From positions 7,159,344 through 7,223,343 of the forward strand of contig OZ023190.1 of NCBI GenBank assembly GCA_963995505.1: a stretch of 64,000 nt of DNA, given 5' to 3'. This DNA comes from Hypericum androsaemum. Lineage: Eukaryota > Streptophyta > Magnoliopsida > Malpighiales > Hypericaceae. The notes under the pieces are model-generated. The model saw nothing but the letters and a program-made list of their open reading frames with translations. It did no database searches and was not told the DNA's origin. Positions 1 to 12,082 of the stretch are shown one piece after another. Position 1 is the stretch's first letter. Each line of letters opens with the position of its first letter. The position numbers and the translations under genes were made by a program.

Positions 1-1220
1 AACGGAACAAGACAGAAAACAAACGAAACAAAACCCAAAGAGTACGAATCACATAACAAATAAATGAGTGTTTACACACTCATCAAAAAGTGTGAGTAAA
101 CTGACACTTGCAACAAATGTGCACTGCATCTGCGCCTCGTCAACGCGTACTACACCCAAGCTCTGCTCAAGGTCTTAACACGATCTACCTCCTGGTCCAA
201 CACTATAAACCCATGATTTGATCAAATCTCAGGGAACAAGGGAGTTCACTGCTCCACCTTGTACAAAATCCTATGACCGATCTTCAACTGTGAATCTTCA
301 TGTACTGACCTTTAACTGGACTTTAATCTGACCTTCACTCGGCCAAATTCTACTCAACTCGAACGAATAAATCACCATTCGTATCAAACTTGCCCAATCT
401 GCATACCTGCATACTCTAAAGTTGTTGAAAAAACTATAAATCATCAAATCCTTTGACTTTTAATCAATTTGTTGACTTTTTGTAAACTAGTCAAATTATT
501 GACTTTCAATCAACTGAAATCTAGGATTTTTTGCCCTCATAGCGCGACGACCAGAACTCTTCAATGGCGACGGTGGTCGGGACTCCTTCCCGACGGTGGC
601 TGGTGATGCACGCTGCTGCAGCTCAGCCTCGGTCACCCAGCAGCACGGTAGCGTGGGGGCGGCCTCGTCTCTCCTGTTCTCTTCCTCTTGGGTTCACTTT
701 GCTTAGAGTTTTCTCTCACCCCAAATCTGGCGACTTCTCCTCCTTTGGCTCGGTGACTAGACAATGATGGCGCACGGGCTGGACGATGGACAAACACCTC
801 CTCTCTTGGCGCGGCGGTGGCGCGAGGGCTCTCCTCCCTCTTTGGTGGACAACTTCCTCTTCTAACTTCCAAAAGTCTCTCTCATTGACGCGAGTTCTTC
901 TTCTCTTCTCTCTGGACGCTGCGTACAGTGGCTCGGTGGTGGCGGGACAACGAGGTCAACCATCGGGTGGGCTAACCTTATCGACATTGGGCCGGTGGCT
1001 CCTGGGCTCCGGCGAGATGGTGGCATTGGGCCGGTGGCTCCTGGGCTCCAAGGGTGTGAAAACCCTAATACCCAAATCTAACAGAATTACCAAATTGCCC
1101 TAGCCCTTCTTCTCAAATTATAGATCAGCCACTCTATCTCAATTTTAAATATTTTACTAAATCCAAAAGAGGCTCTGTACCAATTTTACCCGGATACAAA
1201 CCAAAGCTCTTGATACCATT
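1..1220 (-). mobile_element. Copia retrotransposon leader, 5' internal region
   Basis: Read on the minus strand, this stretch begins right after the LTR at 1221-1587 with a tRNA-Met-like primer site (minus strand TGGTATCAAGAGC, 1206-1218, one extra A compared with the usual TGGTATCAGAGC). A long GC-rich leader follows. No convincing gag frame is reached before the window edge, so the coding part lies to the left. At about 985-1056 a 36-bp unit containing GGGCCGGTGGCTCCTGGGCT is present twice in tandem. Short ORFs here look like chance frames. The element class is inferred from the primer site and LTR ends. Confidence 0.6.
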
Positions 1221-1587
1221 TGTAGGGTAACATAAGCGATTTCAATAGGCCCATACACAACAACAATGAGATATAGGAATATTGGAAGATCGAGGATACG
1301 CGATATACGTGGTTCGATCAACTGACCTATATCCACGGGGGTAGAGACGATCTTCACTATAATATGGAGTACAACAAATACATAGGCTATGGCGAGGCTA
1401 CCTGTCTCAAGCCTTCTCCCTACCGACACTACTACACCATTGTGTTTAGCCCAATGAAACATAAACCCTACCCTCCTATTTATAAGAGCTAGCCCTCACA
1501 CGCTAAACAGAAAATAGAGTTCCTACCTAAATAGAACTCCTATTATATTAGGTATATCACTAAATAGGATTTGAGTCATTCCCAACA
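1221..1587 (-). mobile_element. Copia LTR (5' LTR of a minus-strand element)
   Basis: The minus strand starts TGTTGGGAATG and ends CCCTACA, giving TG...CA termini. It holds a TATAAATAGG promoter-like box and is followed directly by the primer site. Length is 367 bp. The right edge abuts LINE RNase H coding sequence, so the element inserted into the older LINE. The matching 3' LTR and target duplication would lie left of the window. Confidence 0.7.
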
Positions 1588-4526
1588 CGCCTGGTATATT
1601 GACTTTGTGGTAAACCTGCCATTTGATGTAAGCCCCCAAGATAGCACATCCGATGAAGCCGGCAGGGCCGAGAGTTCTATAGCAGCCAACATCACCATCT
1701 GTGGTACCCGTAAAAAACCAGCCAAATAGGTCATGTCCTAACCCCCCATAGTCCTTCAATAATCTGACACACATTTACCTCCTCCTCAGTCGAAAGTACC
1801 CCCGTAGTGTGGTTGTAGAGAGGTAAGGGCAATAGCCAAGGGTCATTCCAGAAGGAAGTCCCCAGTCTATTACCAACATTCCACTGCAGCCCATGTGAAA
1901 GCACAGGCTTGGCCTTAACTATCACCTGCTATGTAGGTGATGCTCCTGATGTGGCCTGCAATAGCTCAATACCTTTCCTCCCCCTACCATACTTACTAAG
2001 AAGCACTCGCATCCAAAGTGCCTCTTGGGACTGCAATAGATGCCAATGAAGCTTTGCAAAGAGTACCATATTAACAGTCTGCATCGATCTGATCCCAAGA
2101 CCACTTGCTACTTTCAGAAGAAAAAGCATAGCCCAGCTAACAAGATGAGATAGTCTGTGCCCCTCCGCAGATCCCAGATGAATTCTCGCGTATAGATCTC
2201 CATCACTGCCCAAACAAACACCAGAAGAATATCAGTTTGCATAGCATGGGAAGGCATAACTGAGAGAATCGAGCGAGCCAGCATGATACGCCCTGCCATG
2301 CTCAACATCCAAGATTTTTACCCCTCCAATCGAGATCGTAGCTTATCCATAATATAATGATAGGATTGTCTTTGCTGCCTGGCCAAAGATGTGGGTACAC
2401 CCAAATATTTCCCTAAATCTGTAGTCAAAGGTATCCCCAAAGTATAGCTCAACTGGTTAGCAAGCCTGGCATCTACATTGGCAAACATTATGACCTTAGA
2501 TTTAGGGAGGCTGACCTTCTGACTCGAGCTCTCACAAAAATCATCCAGAATCTCACGGACAAGGACGACGTGATCCTTTAATGCCATACATATAATAATC
2601 AAATCATCAGCAAACATCAAGTGGGAAAGGGTCAGACCATGACATGCAAGCTTAACCGAAGCCTAGCATGTTTTCCTCAGACATTACCAAATAAAATGCG
2701 ATAAACGTTCCAAGTAGAGCACAAAAAGGTAAGGTGAGAGAGGGTCTCCCTATCGAATGCCTCGGGAGGGCTAAAAGGAGTCAGATTGTCCATCATTCCA
2801 TAGGATGCGTATTGAGGGGGTAGAAACACATGCCATTATCCATTTTACAAAGTGAACCAAAAAACCTGCTAATTCCAATGTCTCCCTCAAGAAGTTCCAG
2901 CTAAGCCGTTCATAAGCCTTCTCCAAATCCAACTTAAGGACCATCCATCCTTCTCGATCCCTTTTGCGAGCCATAGTATGAACAGCCTTGCATAGGATCA
3001 CAATATTGTCAGACATATGCCTACCTAGGATGAAACTAGATTGCACTGGGCTAATAATATTATCCAGAACTGGCTTTATATGATTGACCAAGGTCTTCGT
3101 AATAATCTTATACAATACTTGACATAGACTAAGTGGCTGAAACTGGGCAAAAGTCTATGTACTATAAATCTTCAAAATATGAGGGGTGTTCAGATCTGTT
3201 GGTAGCATCATATCCTGAAGAAGTCATGTACCTGCAAACACACAGCATCTCAAACAACATCCCAAAACTGCTAAAAGAAAACTGTCTAGTACCCTTCGTC
3301 CCCGGAGTCTTATATTGTGCCATCTGATAGAGGCTCTCCTTGATCTCCCTAGGAGACACTGGATCCTTAACTCTATCCAACTGCCCAGCTGGAAGTACAG
3401 GAAATCCATTCTGATAAGGAAAAACTGCCATGACCTATTCTTCCTTTGAGTAAAGTTTTCTAAAGTGGGCGACGGCCATAGCACATAGATTAACTTGATC
3501 CCAAGATCGCTCCTATGTACCATTAAGTAGGCTCCTTACCCTATTCTCATTTCGGTGAATGACTGTCAAAGTAAGGAAAAATCTTATGTTGCGGTCCCCA
3601 TCAGCAATCCAATCCTCTATTGACCTATGAAACCATAAGACAGCTTCATGTTCCAAGATAGTGTTGAGCTCTCCCTGCAATTTGCCTTCCAACCTGCGGA
3701 GCTGCGTCGTAGGCCCATTTTCCAGAGCTCGTTGTATCCCTGCCAACTTGGCCAGGCATCTAGATTTACGCCTCTGAATGTTACCAAAAACCTCTTTATT
3801 CCAGAAGATCTTGATGCAGGAGCCAGGTAGCCTAAAATCGGAAAGGCCTGATACGATGACCCGACTCAAGTTGTGGATGCAGTCGCATCCGTCCACTTTG
3901 TCTACCACACATCACTAAAGAGTACCCGATCCAACCTTTTTGAGAGCCGTGTTGCTAGTTTTCGTCCTCTCACCAATTTAAACCACGATCTGATATAACC
4001 TACTTCGATGAGCCCAAGTGCATCAATGTGTTTAGCAAAAGCAATATTCTGTTTAGACAAAGTACCTGCCCCCCTGGCGCTCAGAAAGAGATACACTGTA
4101 ATTGAAATCCTCTCCAAGTATCTATGGGTTTGTCATTGTTGCACCCAACTCATGCAATTATTCCTAAATCAGCTGTCACTCAGTCAGACACAGGCTAGCA
4201 TAAACTGTGGTCAGTGTAAATATGCGCTGGTCAATACAGATATCTGCATGGATGAAATAGTCAGTCTTCAACAACACAGATAACCGTACAACAGAGTCCT
4301 ACCACAGTAACCAAATACTACCACTCTGGCCCGTGGCATCAACCCTATCTATACTAGAAAACCCAAGCTGGCGACACACCCTGTCAGAATTTATACCAGA
4401 TATTTGAGACTCAAATAGAGTAACAATCACCAGTTTATGCTTCTACAAGATAGACTTAATAGCAAATAAGACAGTGGAACTACCCACTCCACGACAGTTC
4501 AACAACACTATTCTGTTGTTCGACAT
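1588..4526 (-). pseudogene. LINE ORF2 (endonuclease, reverse transcriptase, partial RNase H), decayed
   Basis: Broken minus-strand frames line up in order as a plant L1-type ORF2. An endonuclease start reads RIVLLNCRGVGSS at 4520-4480. Endonuclease and linker fragments follow down to about 3510. Reverse transcriptase runs from about 3430 to 2320, including KTPGTKG, the SFILGRHMSDNIVI block, LKLDLEKAYERLSW and the catalytic FADD box near 2610. A thumb region with RIMLARSILSVMP follows near 2290, then the start of RNase H, WFFTGTTDGDVG, near 1720. Many stops and frameshifts show it is dead. RNase H is cut at 1587 by the Copia LTR. Confidence 0.85.
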
Positions 4527-5194
4527 AAATAAAAATAGATCAAAAAATGAGAGAGAACTATTTTGAAGGCTTATCCTCATCGCTTTGCATTAGCTAAGTT
4601 CACCTCCTCCACCGCTTCCTCCAGGTTTTGAAATGCAACCTATCCCACATCCACCTTGAGCTACAAACTATGCAACATCAAAGGAAGCAGGGTAGGCGAA
4701 GAAACCCTGGCGTTTCCTTTGAGTCATCTTCCCCATGCTATTGTATCGGCACCTGAACCAGCTCATCAATCCGAGCAGCAACCTGAATCTTTAAAAGAAC
4801 ATGTCCACTCTTTAACTCCAACTTCTGTATGTCCCTTCTTTGTCAGAGGGCCAGTTTTCATCGGCGCCAGACACGGGAAAGAGGTGGGTTTTTCACGGGC
4901 TTTAGCCTTTATACGGCTGAGAGTAGTCTGGCTCTGGGTCTGCTCAGCCCCCCACTTGTTATCCTCTTCGGGCTTCTGATCTGTCACAAAAGGCTTCATC
5001 GCCGACGCCATTGAGCTGTCGAGCTATTTCCCTACAGTATTCTCCCCTAAAAGTGCCACTTTCATCGTCAAACCCAGATCCGGAGCTGTCTTCTCTGTCA
5101 CCACCATACCCGGATTGGCACCACTGGCAAATAAAGGGTTGAGGTGGTTGGTGATTGCTGGCTCCTGTTAAAATAGAGAAATAACTAACAAAAC

Positions 5195-6690
5195 TTATAC
5201 CGGGTAACCACTCGTCTGAGCTAGCGAGGATGACGCTAACATGGTGCCTCCTGTACTCATCATTGGTGATATGGCCAAAATTGTCTCTGACGTGCGCAAC
5301 TGCTGAATGGGTGCACTACGTGGTGTGATTTTTTTAGTTGACTCAATCAGCTCCTTTGTTTGGTCACGTGCATTGCCAAGTGCAAACTTCTGATTAGTTA
5401 TCAGCTTTGGGAGACTAAGTGATGTCCCTGATTTGTTCAGGTTGTTACTTGATTTTTTAGTCCCCTCATACAGTTGGCGCTCCGAATACTTTGGAGGTAG
5501 ATTATCTCCTGGGATCCTGCCAACCATCTCAGAGGCCGTAGCAATTTCTTTTCCCTTTCCAACCTTGGAATGACGGGAAGCAGTTACATAAACCTCAGAC
5601 TCTACTGGACGATGACTTTTAGCCACCGGTGTCTCGGGGTCAACTAGCTCTGCCCCAACCAACACATCGAACTGTTAGGGCTAGGATTGGCCATTCCTTG
5701 CATCTTTGGTTGTGGCCGATGCTGAAGCCGCCCAACTGTCATTCGGGGCCCAATATTGGGCTCCGTCAGAGAAGACCCAATTGTCAGAGACTGAGCACTT
5801 TCTTTCGACAAAGGCTGTATTGCCTCTGCCTCCGGTACTGACACACATGAAGAGGAAGGGGCCGCAAGAGTTGTACTCGACTTTTTTGGGCATCCTTCAG
5901 TTAAATGCACGTACAGTCTACACTGAAGAAAAATATTATGTAAACCTTCATACTCTACTCGGTAGCACTATCCATCCATAATTATCACCCTGGGTAAAGA
6001 TTGGTTGAGGTGGATCTCTATACAGATCCAAACATATCGACCATGTTGAATGGATAAAGTGGTGCGATCAACACGTATCGATTCACCGATGGCGTGTGCT
6101 ATAGCCATTAGCACTTGTTCATTGTAGTATAAGGAAGGCTCGATATCCGAGTCCATACTATCGTTGACGATATGCGGTCAGTATTCGGATTGAAGGACGG
6201 TGACCATCGCTAAACCATAAGATAGTGTCTGAAAATAGTCCACGGTCCCTCCAGCAGGACCTCATCATGATCTGAAATAAGTTCAAATTGTGTCCATTGA
6301 TAAGATCGATGAAAATCATGTGTCCTCTGGGCTTCCACAGTGCACGAACCCTCTTTTCCATTACCAGCAGCGTAACGAAACACCAAAGTACTTTGACAAG
6401 CAAAGAATTGGACCATGGCGAGGTCATCTCTATCAAGACACTCAGATGCACAGCAGCTTGGGCAAGGGTAAGAGGCCCTGGTGATCGCTAGACGCAGACC
6501 AGCCTAGCCTTAATCAGATTTCCTTTTTCTTTGAGGTGCATGGTCAGGATGGCAGGCTCAACCAGCTTGTAACGAAAGGATGAGGTCGTGTCCGGACGAG
6601 ATTGATCGAGCATAGGCATTTCGGCACCTTCAACATCCATGGATGTCTGTTAGAAAGCCAGAGCAACATCATTGGATGCTTGGAGATCAT
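5195..6690 (-). pseudogene. LINE ORF1 (gag-like, DUF4283 type), decayed
   Basis: Minus-strand frames upstream of ORF2 resemble the gag-like ORF1 of plant LINEs. Segments around 6450-6210 (RALWKPRGH, then ILWFSDGHRPS in a shifted frame) and 6156-5970 (QVLMAIAHAIGESIRVD, GRYVWICIEI) match the DUF4283 and pre-zinc-knuckle pattern. A low-complexity Ser/Thr/Pro-rich tail runs to about 5195. Stops and frame changes break the reading. The 5' end of the LINE probably continues beyond the LTR insertion at 6718-8211, into about 8212-8330. Confidence 0.65.
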
Positions 6691-6717
6691 AGGGATTGGT
6701 CGGGAGAGCATGGTTAC

Positions 6718-7006
6718 TGTCACGACTCGATAATAGAAGTGACAAATGCCCGAGGATTAAATACCTCGTAAGGCACCAAATTTATTACAGATAAAAATTC
6801 AACATCCGAAGGTAAATAACCATGGTAGAAATATGTGAATTAACATATGTTCAAACATCCCAAAGCAAAAGGAAAAACACCAATTTATTGAAAACCATAA
6901 CTATGCATGCAACTCCCTCTACGACTCCTACCCGCAATCCGAAGCCCCACGATCTGAAAACACATATGAGAACACTTTCAAACGAAACACAAAACACTCA
7001 GGTTAG
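6718..7006 (-). repeat. Tandemly duplicated first 289 bp of a Gypsy-family LTR
   Basis: This block is nearly identical to 7007-7295, with only a few substitutions, and starts with the same TGTCACGACTCGATAATAG. It is preceded by GTTAC, while the second copy is preceded by GTTAG. The apparent 66-86 aa frames at 6822 and 7111 are the same LTR sequence read twice and are not genes. Confidence 0.85.
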
Positions 7007-8211
7007 TGTCACGACTCGATAATAGAAGTGACAAATGCCCGAGGATTAAATACCTCGTAAGGCACCAAATTTATTACAGATAAAAATTCAACATCCGAAG
7101 GTAAATAACCATGGTAGAAATATGTGAATTAACATATGTTCAAACATCCCAAAGCAAAAGAAAAAACACCAATTTATTGAAAACCATAACTATGCATGCA
7201 ACTCCCTCTACGACTCCTACCCGCAATCCGAAGCCCCACGATCTGAAAACACATATGAGAACACTTTCAAACGAAACACAAAACACTCAGATTAGCCAAA
7301 CCAAAATCATAACAGAACGGAGCTCCGGAGTCCACATAAATCATGTCGGGATCCTCTTGGAGCACAGATAAATACCCCCCATTCCCGCAAGACGGGCCCA
7401 ATAAACAGAAGGGTGTCCCCTCCATGAGTCCAGATAGTCCACATACTCCCCGTCCATTCGATCACACATACCTCGGGTTACCCGGTAGCCCCTTAAGCGA
7501 TATGTGCAAACCACGGGGCCTAATAGATATGGGACAATCCCGCATGTCAAAACAGAATCGAACACGTAATAGATCGGACAGAATTACCAATGAACACATA
7601 ACAGCTTTCAGACAGAATTATCAATAAAGTCAAATCAGCATAATACCGCATCAAGCTTATTCGGATAGAATCCACTTACCTCGTGTAGTCCTTAATCTCG
7701 ATCTCTAATCTAACGTCACCCTACAGTCTTATGTGAAGCCCTATATGAAATCCGGGTTAATTCCTGAGAGGGACACGCACTTAGGGTCGAGAAACGATAA
7801 TGGTGAGACTTACCCTCCGATTTCTAAATCCTTGGCTCGTTCTCCCGAAGATCCTCTATTTGCTGGATCGTTTTCTCTACCTTTTGAAAGCAGATTCGTG
7901 AGTCTCCCATCAATACACACAAATCAGATTAAGCGGGTGCGAGCTTACCCTTTATCCCCAGCGAGTCTCTTAAGGTCTCGTCCGCCTCTACCACGCTCTC
8001 CTCGGTCTGGATGTCCTCCTCACCTTCACTGTAGGGGAATTTCGTGAGTAACTTTGGGAGGTCGTAAAAGGGGAACAACCAGCTTCTATTTAAAGCCAAA
8101 TTACACCCTAAAACCCTAGTTTCCTCCTAAGGCGGCTAGGGTTTGGTGGTAATTTTCTATATGCTTTTCAGGTTTTAACGACTTATCACTTAGGTTTATT
8201 CAGTTCTTACA
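7007..8211 (-). mobile_element. Solo Gypsy-type LTR inside the LINE
   Basis: The sequence runs TGTCACGACTC...TTCTTACA on the plus strand. It shares long blocks with the LTR at 59760-60857, for example ATGTCGGGATCCTC and AGGTTTATTCARTTCTTACA, so both belong to one family in minus orientation. It is flanked by GTTAG at 7002-7006 and GTTAG at 8212-8216. There is no internal domain on either side, so it is a solo LTR left by LTR-LTR recombination. It splits the 5' part of the LINE. Confidence 0.8.
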
Positions 8212-8888
8212 GTTAGCATCGAAGGGAGGCCGGCGGGCGGTGATTGGTCGGTATCAAGCTGCATTGGCTGGATGGTTTTCTTGTAGGGTTGCGGGCGACG
8301 TTGGGAGAGGCATGCTAGGGTTTTATCTTTCCCTGAATTCCTAATTATGTAATTATTAATTAACACCAAGAAAACAAATGACCGAATAGTTTAACAAAAG
8401 TAGGAAGAAATTGGGTGACAGAAAAAACTTCCTAAAAAGTTAGCAAACGGTGTCGTCTGGAGTGCGGGAAAATCCCCTCCCCCACACGACGCCTTTTCCT
8501 TCAACATCCATAACTATACCCCTACGAGCCCACGAAACCAATGCCAGTTACGCCCTGGGCCTCCGAAATTAGAAGGCGAAATTGGGAGTAATACGGTAAA
8601 TTCCGGACTAAAAAAAAATTGAAGGTGTGGGAAGATGAAGCTAATGTGGGTTTTCTAAGAATCGGCTGTGTCAGGTGGGAAAACAAGGGTCGAACGAAAC
8701 GAAGCAGAGGAGTTGCCGTTATCCACCCTCTTCCATTCTCTCTCTAGAAATCGCATCTTTCTCTCTCTACAATCTCTCGAGAATTTCTCCCCCGCCTCGT
8801 TCTGTTTGGGAATTAGGGTTTTTCCATTTTAAAGGGAGAAAAATCTCTGCCGCGTCTAATCTTTGTTTTTTGGGGATTCCTGGAAGCA
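8212..8888. other. LINE 5' remnant and upstream region of the RING gene
   Basis: The first ~120 bp are probably the LINE 5' end cut off by the solo LTR. The rest is the upstream region of the RING gene. CT-rich tracts (TCTCTCTCTAG near 8735-8775) suggest a 5' UTR just before the start codon at 8889. No other gene is seen. Confidence 0.4.
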
Positions 8889-10165
8889 ATGGTCTCCGAT
8901 TTGATCAACCACGGAAACGGCATCAAAAACGCCGCCGCTTCGGCCCCGAGGGACTTCGGGAAGAAGAAGAGGGTAAGCACTTCACTCCTATTCTCCTTGT
9001 TCTTTTTTTAAAAAAAATCTTTGTCTTTTATTTGCCAATTTGATATTGTTATATTTCTGATTTTTTTTAATAATGATATTTTTGGTTTAGGCGAATAGGT
9101 CAGCGAAATTGAAGCAGTGCAAGCTGGACGCTCGCAGAGAACAATGGCTGTCCCAAGGTAAGTCTTTGGGGGTTTCTTGATTTGATTTTTTTTGTCTTTT
9201 GATTATTTGTTATTTTACTTATTTTTTGCGGGGATTTAGGTGCAGTGGTGAAGAAGAAGGAAGGGAAGGAGGAAGTGGTTGCTGTATTGCCGACGACGCC
9301 GGCCAATGATTGCCAGAAGGGGATGAAGGTTCACCCTTTGGAGAGCTTGGAGGAGATCAGGAAGCGAGGGGAAGATGGGGTTGAGGAGGTGGAGCATGAT
9401 AACTGCTCGTATTCTGATTCCTCTTTTAATAGCCCTACTGGTAGTAGCATCCTTGGCCGGACGGATTGCGGGACTAATTATGGAGGCTCGTCATCGTCTT
9501 CCAGCAGCAGTGGTAGGAGCGGTTGCTTTTCGGGGAGCATCACGGAAGAGGAAGAAGGGGGCGGAGGGGAAGATGACTGCTTGGATGACTGGGAGGCAAT
9601 CGCTGATGCTTTGGCTGCTGATGATGGCAATCCCAAGCAAGGAGACCAAGATTCCCATCTGGGGTTGGAGGTTGAGCTGGGTTCTACTCATGAGCATGGG
9701 CAGAATGTGGGGAATTTGAGTTCCTTGCATGAAAGCTTGAAGCAGGATTGTGAGAGGGCTCTACCCCCTAGATTGGCACCAAGTAACAGCCGGGCATGGA
9801 GGCCCGATGACGCATTCCGCCCTCAGAGCTTGCCTACTTTGACGAAGCAGCTGAGGTTTACCATTGGGGATCGAAATTATGCTCGTGTAGGGGCTAGTCC
9901 TTGGACTCGCTGTGTAACCAACGTGCCTTCGTCATGTCCTATATGTTGCGAGGAGTTTGATTGCACAGACACGAGTTTTTTGCCCTGTTTGTGTGGATTC
10001 AGGCTCTGTCTATTTTGCCACAAGCGGATTCTGGAGGAAGATGGGCGATGTCCAGGATGCAGGAAGCCTTATAAACCCTTAGATGCTCAAGCAAGTGGAC
10101 ATGGGGGAGGCCTTACTCTGAGGTTGGCTCGCTCGTCTACCCCGAACGTCAGGTCACAAGGATGA
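8889..10165 (+). CDS. NOT4-type RING finger protein, 358 aa
   Basis: Three exons join in frame: 8889-8972, 9091-9157 and 9240-10165, with GT-AG introns and a first ATG in MVSDLINHGNG. The N-terminus is short and basic (FGKKKRANRSAKLKQCK). A long acidic, Ser/Gly-rich middle includes an eight-serine run and EEEEGGGGEDD. A C-terminal RING starts CPICCEEF, continues LPCLCGFRLCLFCHKRI and ends CPGCRKPY. The all-cysteine C4C4 pattern and the PCxCGF...CxFCxxRI spacing are typical of the RING of CNOT4/NOT4, a ubiquitin ligase linked to the CCR4-NOT complex. No RRM follows the RING here, so this is one of the shorter plant relatives. E3 ligase activity is inferred. The gene converges on EDS1 and looks intact. 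Confidence 0.85.
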
Positions 10166-12082
10166 AGAATGTGCCCATTTTTCCTGGTTGTGGATGTGCA
10201 GACAATGTCACTACCTTTTGTGTGTCACAAGTTCTAGTGTTTAGACTCTTTACTCACATTTTCTTGTGGTAATCTAGATGTGGGGTATAGGGTGGTTATA
10301 TGCTTTTGGTGCCAGGGAATTGAGAGCTGCTTCTCCTACGAGTTGATTCTTGACTGTATGGTGCATGTGCTAATGTAGAGAACTCGTGTCTGGTAATGTG
10401 AATAGATAATGTGGTATAGAAATTCAATACATCAGAATGGTTACAAAGTAGTGCCCCATTTCCCTTCATCTACTCCACGATACACGTCGAACTTACTCTT
10501 CATTTCGATGCTGATTGGTAATCTGACTAGTCATGTCAAAGTAATACGATATGCTGGTTCAGTTGAGATATTCCAAGGGTAATTGCTTACTTTGATCTCG
10601 CTGTATATTTTGACATGTGCTTTGCCTGCATACAGTTTGGTGGAATCTGTTGCTTACTAGTCTAGATGTGCAATCTAATATCTTATTAGGACATGGTTAT
10701 ATGCTGGAATGGTGGGAGATCCCGAGTGTCAGCAGAGGTTAGAAAACTTTTGACTTACTCGTTTGACTGAAAGCTTGTGTTTGTTGCAATTCCACTTGTG
10801 CGTTTATGGATATACTTATTTTGTGTGCAGAATGTATTTCTGTTACCTCCAGTAATTAGATTAGAACGGAATATAGGCGATTCTAACAGAATACTTGTGA
10901 CCATGATCAGTTACAGTAATGATGCTGGCATGCTGCAGTGGCCAATTAACGACGGCTGTTGTGTATTTCTCTAACTTGCTGTGTGGCATCACTAATAATG
11001 AGCCATTGGTGTCATTTCGTATTTTTCTGATCTATGAGAAATTAAGCATCAACAGCGTGTGCAGAATTGCACCTATCTGAGGAACCGAGCATCTGACTGT
11101 TTTGCCCGCAGGATGGGACTTCTGCTCTCTATTAATGGTCTCAGGATATAGTGCCTTTGCGGTTGTTTTAGCTTGTTTTGTGTATGGCCATGCAATCCTA
11201 GATTGTTTGAAGACCCTCAAGCTTCTACTGTATTGTTATGAAATCTGTATTGTTATGAAATCAAGCATTAGTGTACCTTGTAACTTACATTTGCCTGGCA
11301 TGTAGCTCTACTGGTTTGTTATGAAATCTGTATTGGTCTTATTCTGCTTGCAGTTTCCAGCTAATCTCGTTATCTTACTGCGGACAAATTTTCGGTGTTG
11401 TGTGATTCCCCATATCATGAGTAGGGTCTAATCCATAAGGTGCTACTACTGGGATTTGAACAAAGTCCTTGAAGTGTTCTGAGCTATTGACTTGGGCCAA
11501 ATGGAAGTTTACTGCAAATAGCAAGCAAGGTAAACCCTTTGAATCTGCTCGGCCGTGTATTTATCTACAGCTGCAATTTCAAGCTAGAAGCGTATCAGGT
11601 GCTGGTTAATCTGGAATTCGTCGGCCAGCTGCTTTTGGGAGATAGCAGTAGAAGGTGGTGGCTTCTTTAGAGTTTAGATATCACTTCACTTCTAAATATG
11701 CATTTGAGAGTGCCTGTTTTTGGCATCCATATGTTTTGAAGTTTTGAGTAATTCATTATTTTTTGAACTATAGGCGGCTCCTTGTACTTCTTTCAGTATC
11801 TCTTTTTTTTTTCATCACCCCCATCGGATTCCAGAAATGCAGTCAGTGAGTCGAGTCGAGTCGAGGAAAGACAAGCACTCAAGAGAGTTTATTATTGCTT
11901 ACAAACATATGGCCGTTCGAAGAGCAAGAGGATACCAAAACTTCTATACTTGGTGCTTCAGAGACAAACCCTATCTCAAGATTTATTTTGAGGCGGCCTC
12001 ACACACAAGTAGCACAGGAAGAGTCCAAACATTGAAAGTATTCTACTTATGAATGGACGACCTACACATGCCCTCTACTGTT
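10166..12082. other. Intergenic region between convergent RING and EDS1 genes
   Basis: This stretch has no convincing coding frame. It should hold the 3' UTRs of both neighbours. Near 11853 there is a short GAGTC/GAGTCGA repeat. The 60-70 aa frames here have no recognisable similarity. Confidence 0.5.

Noticed and set aside
633..1103. Overlapping ORFs on both strands in a GC-rich stretch
   Set aside because: They lie in the Copia leader, have no recognisable domain and are explained by base composition.
6822..7371. Two near-identical small ORFs starting MVEICELTYVQTS
   Set aside because: They are the same LTR sequence read twice through the tandem duplication.
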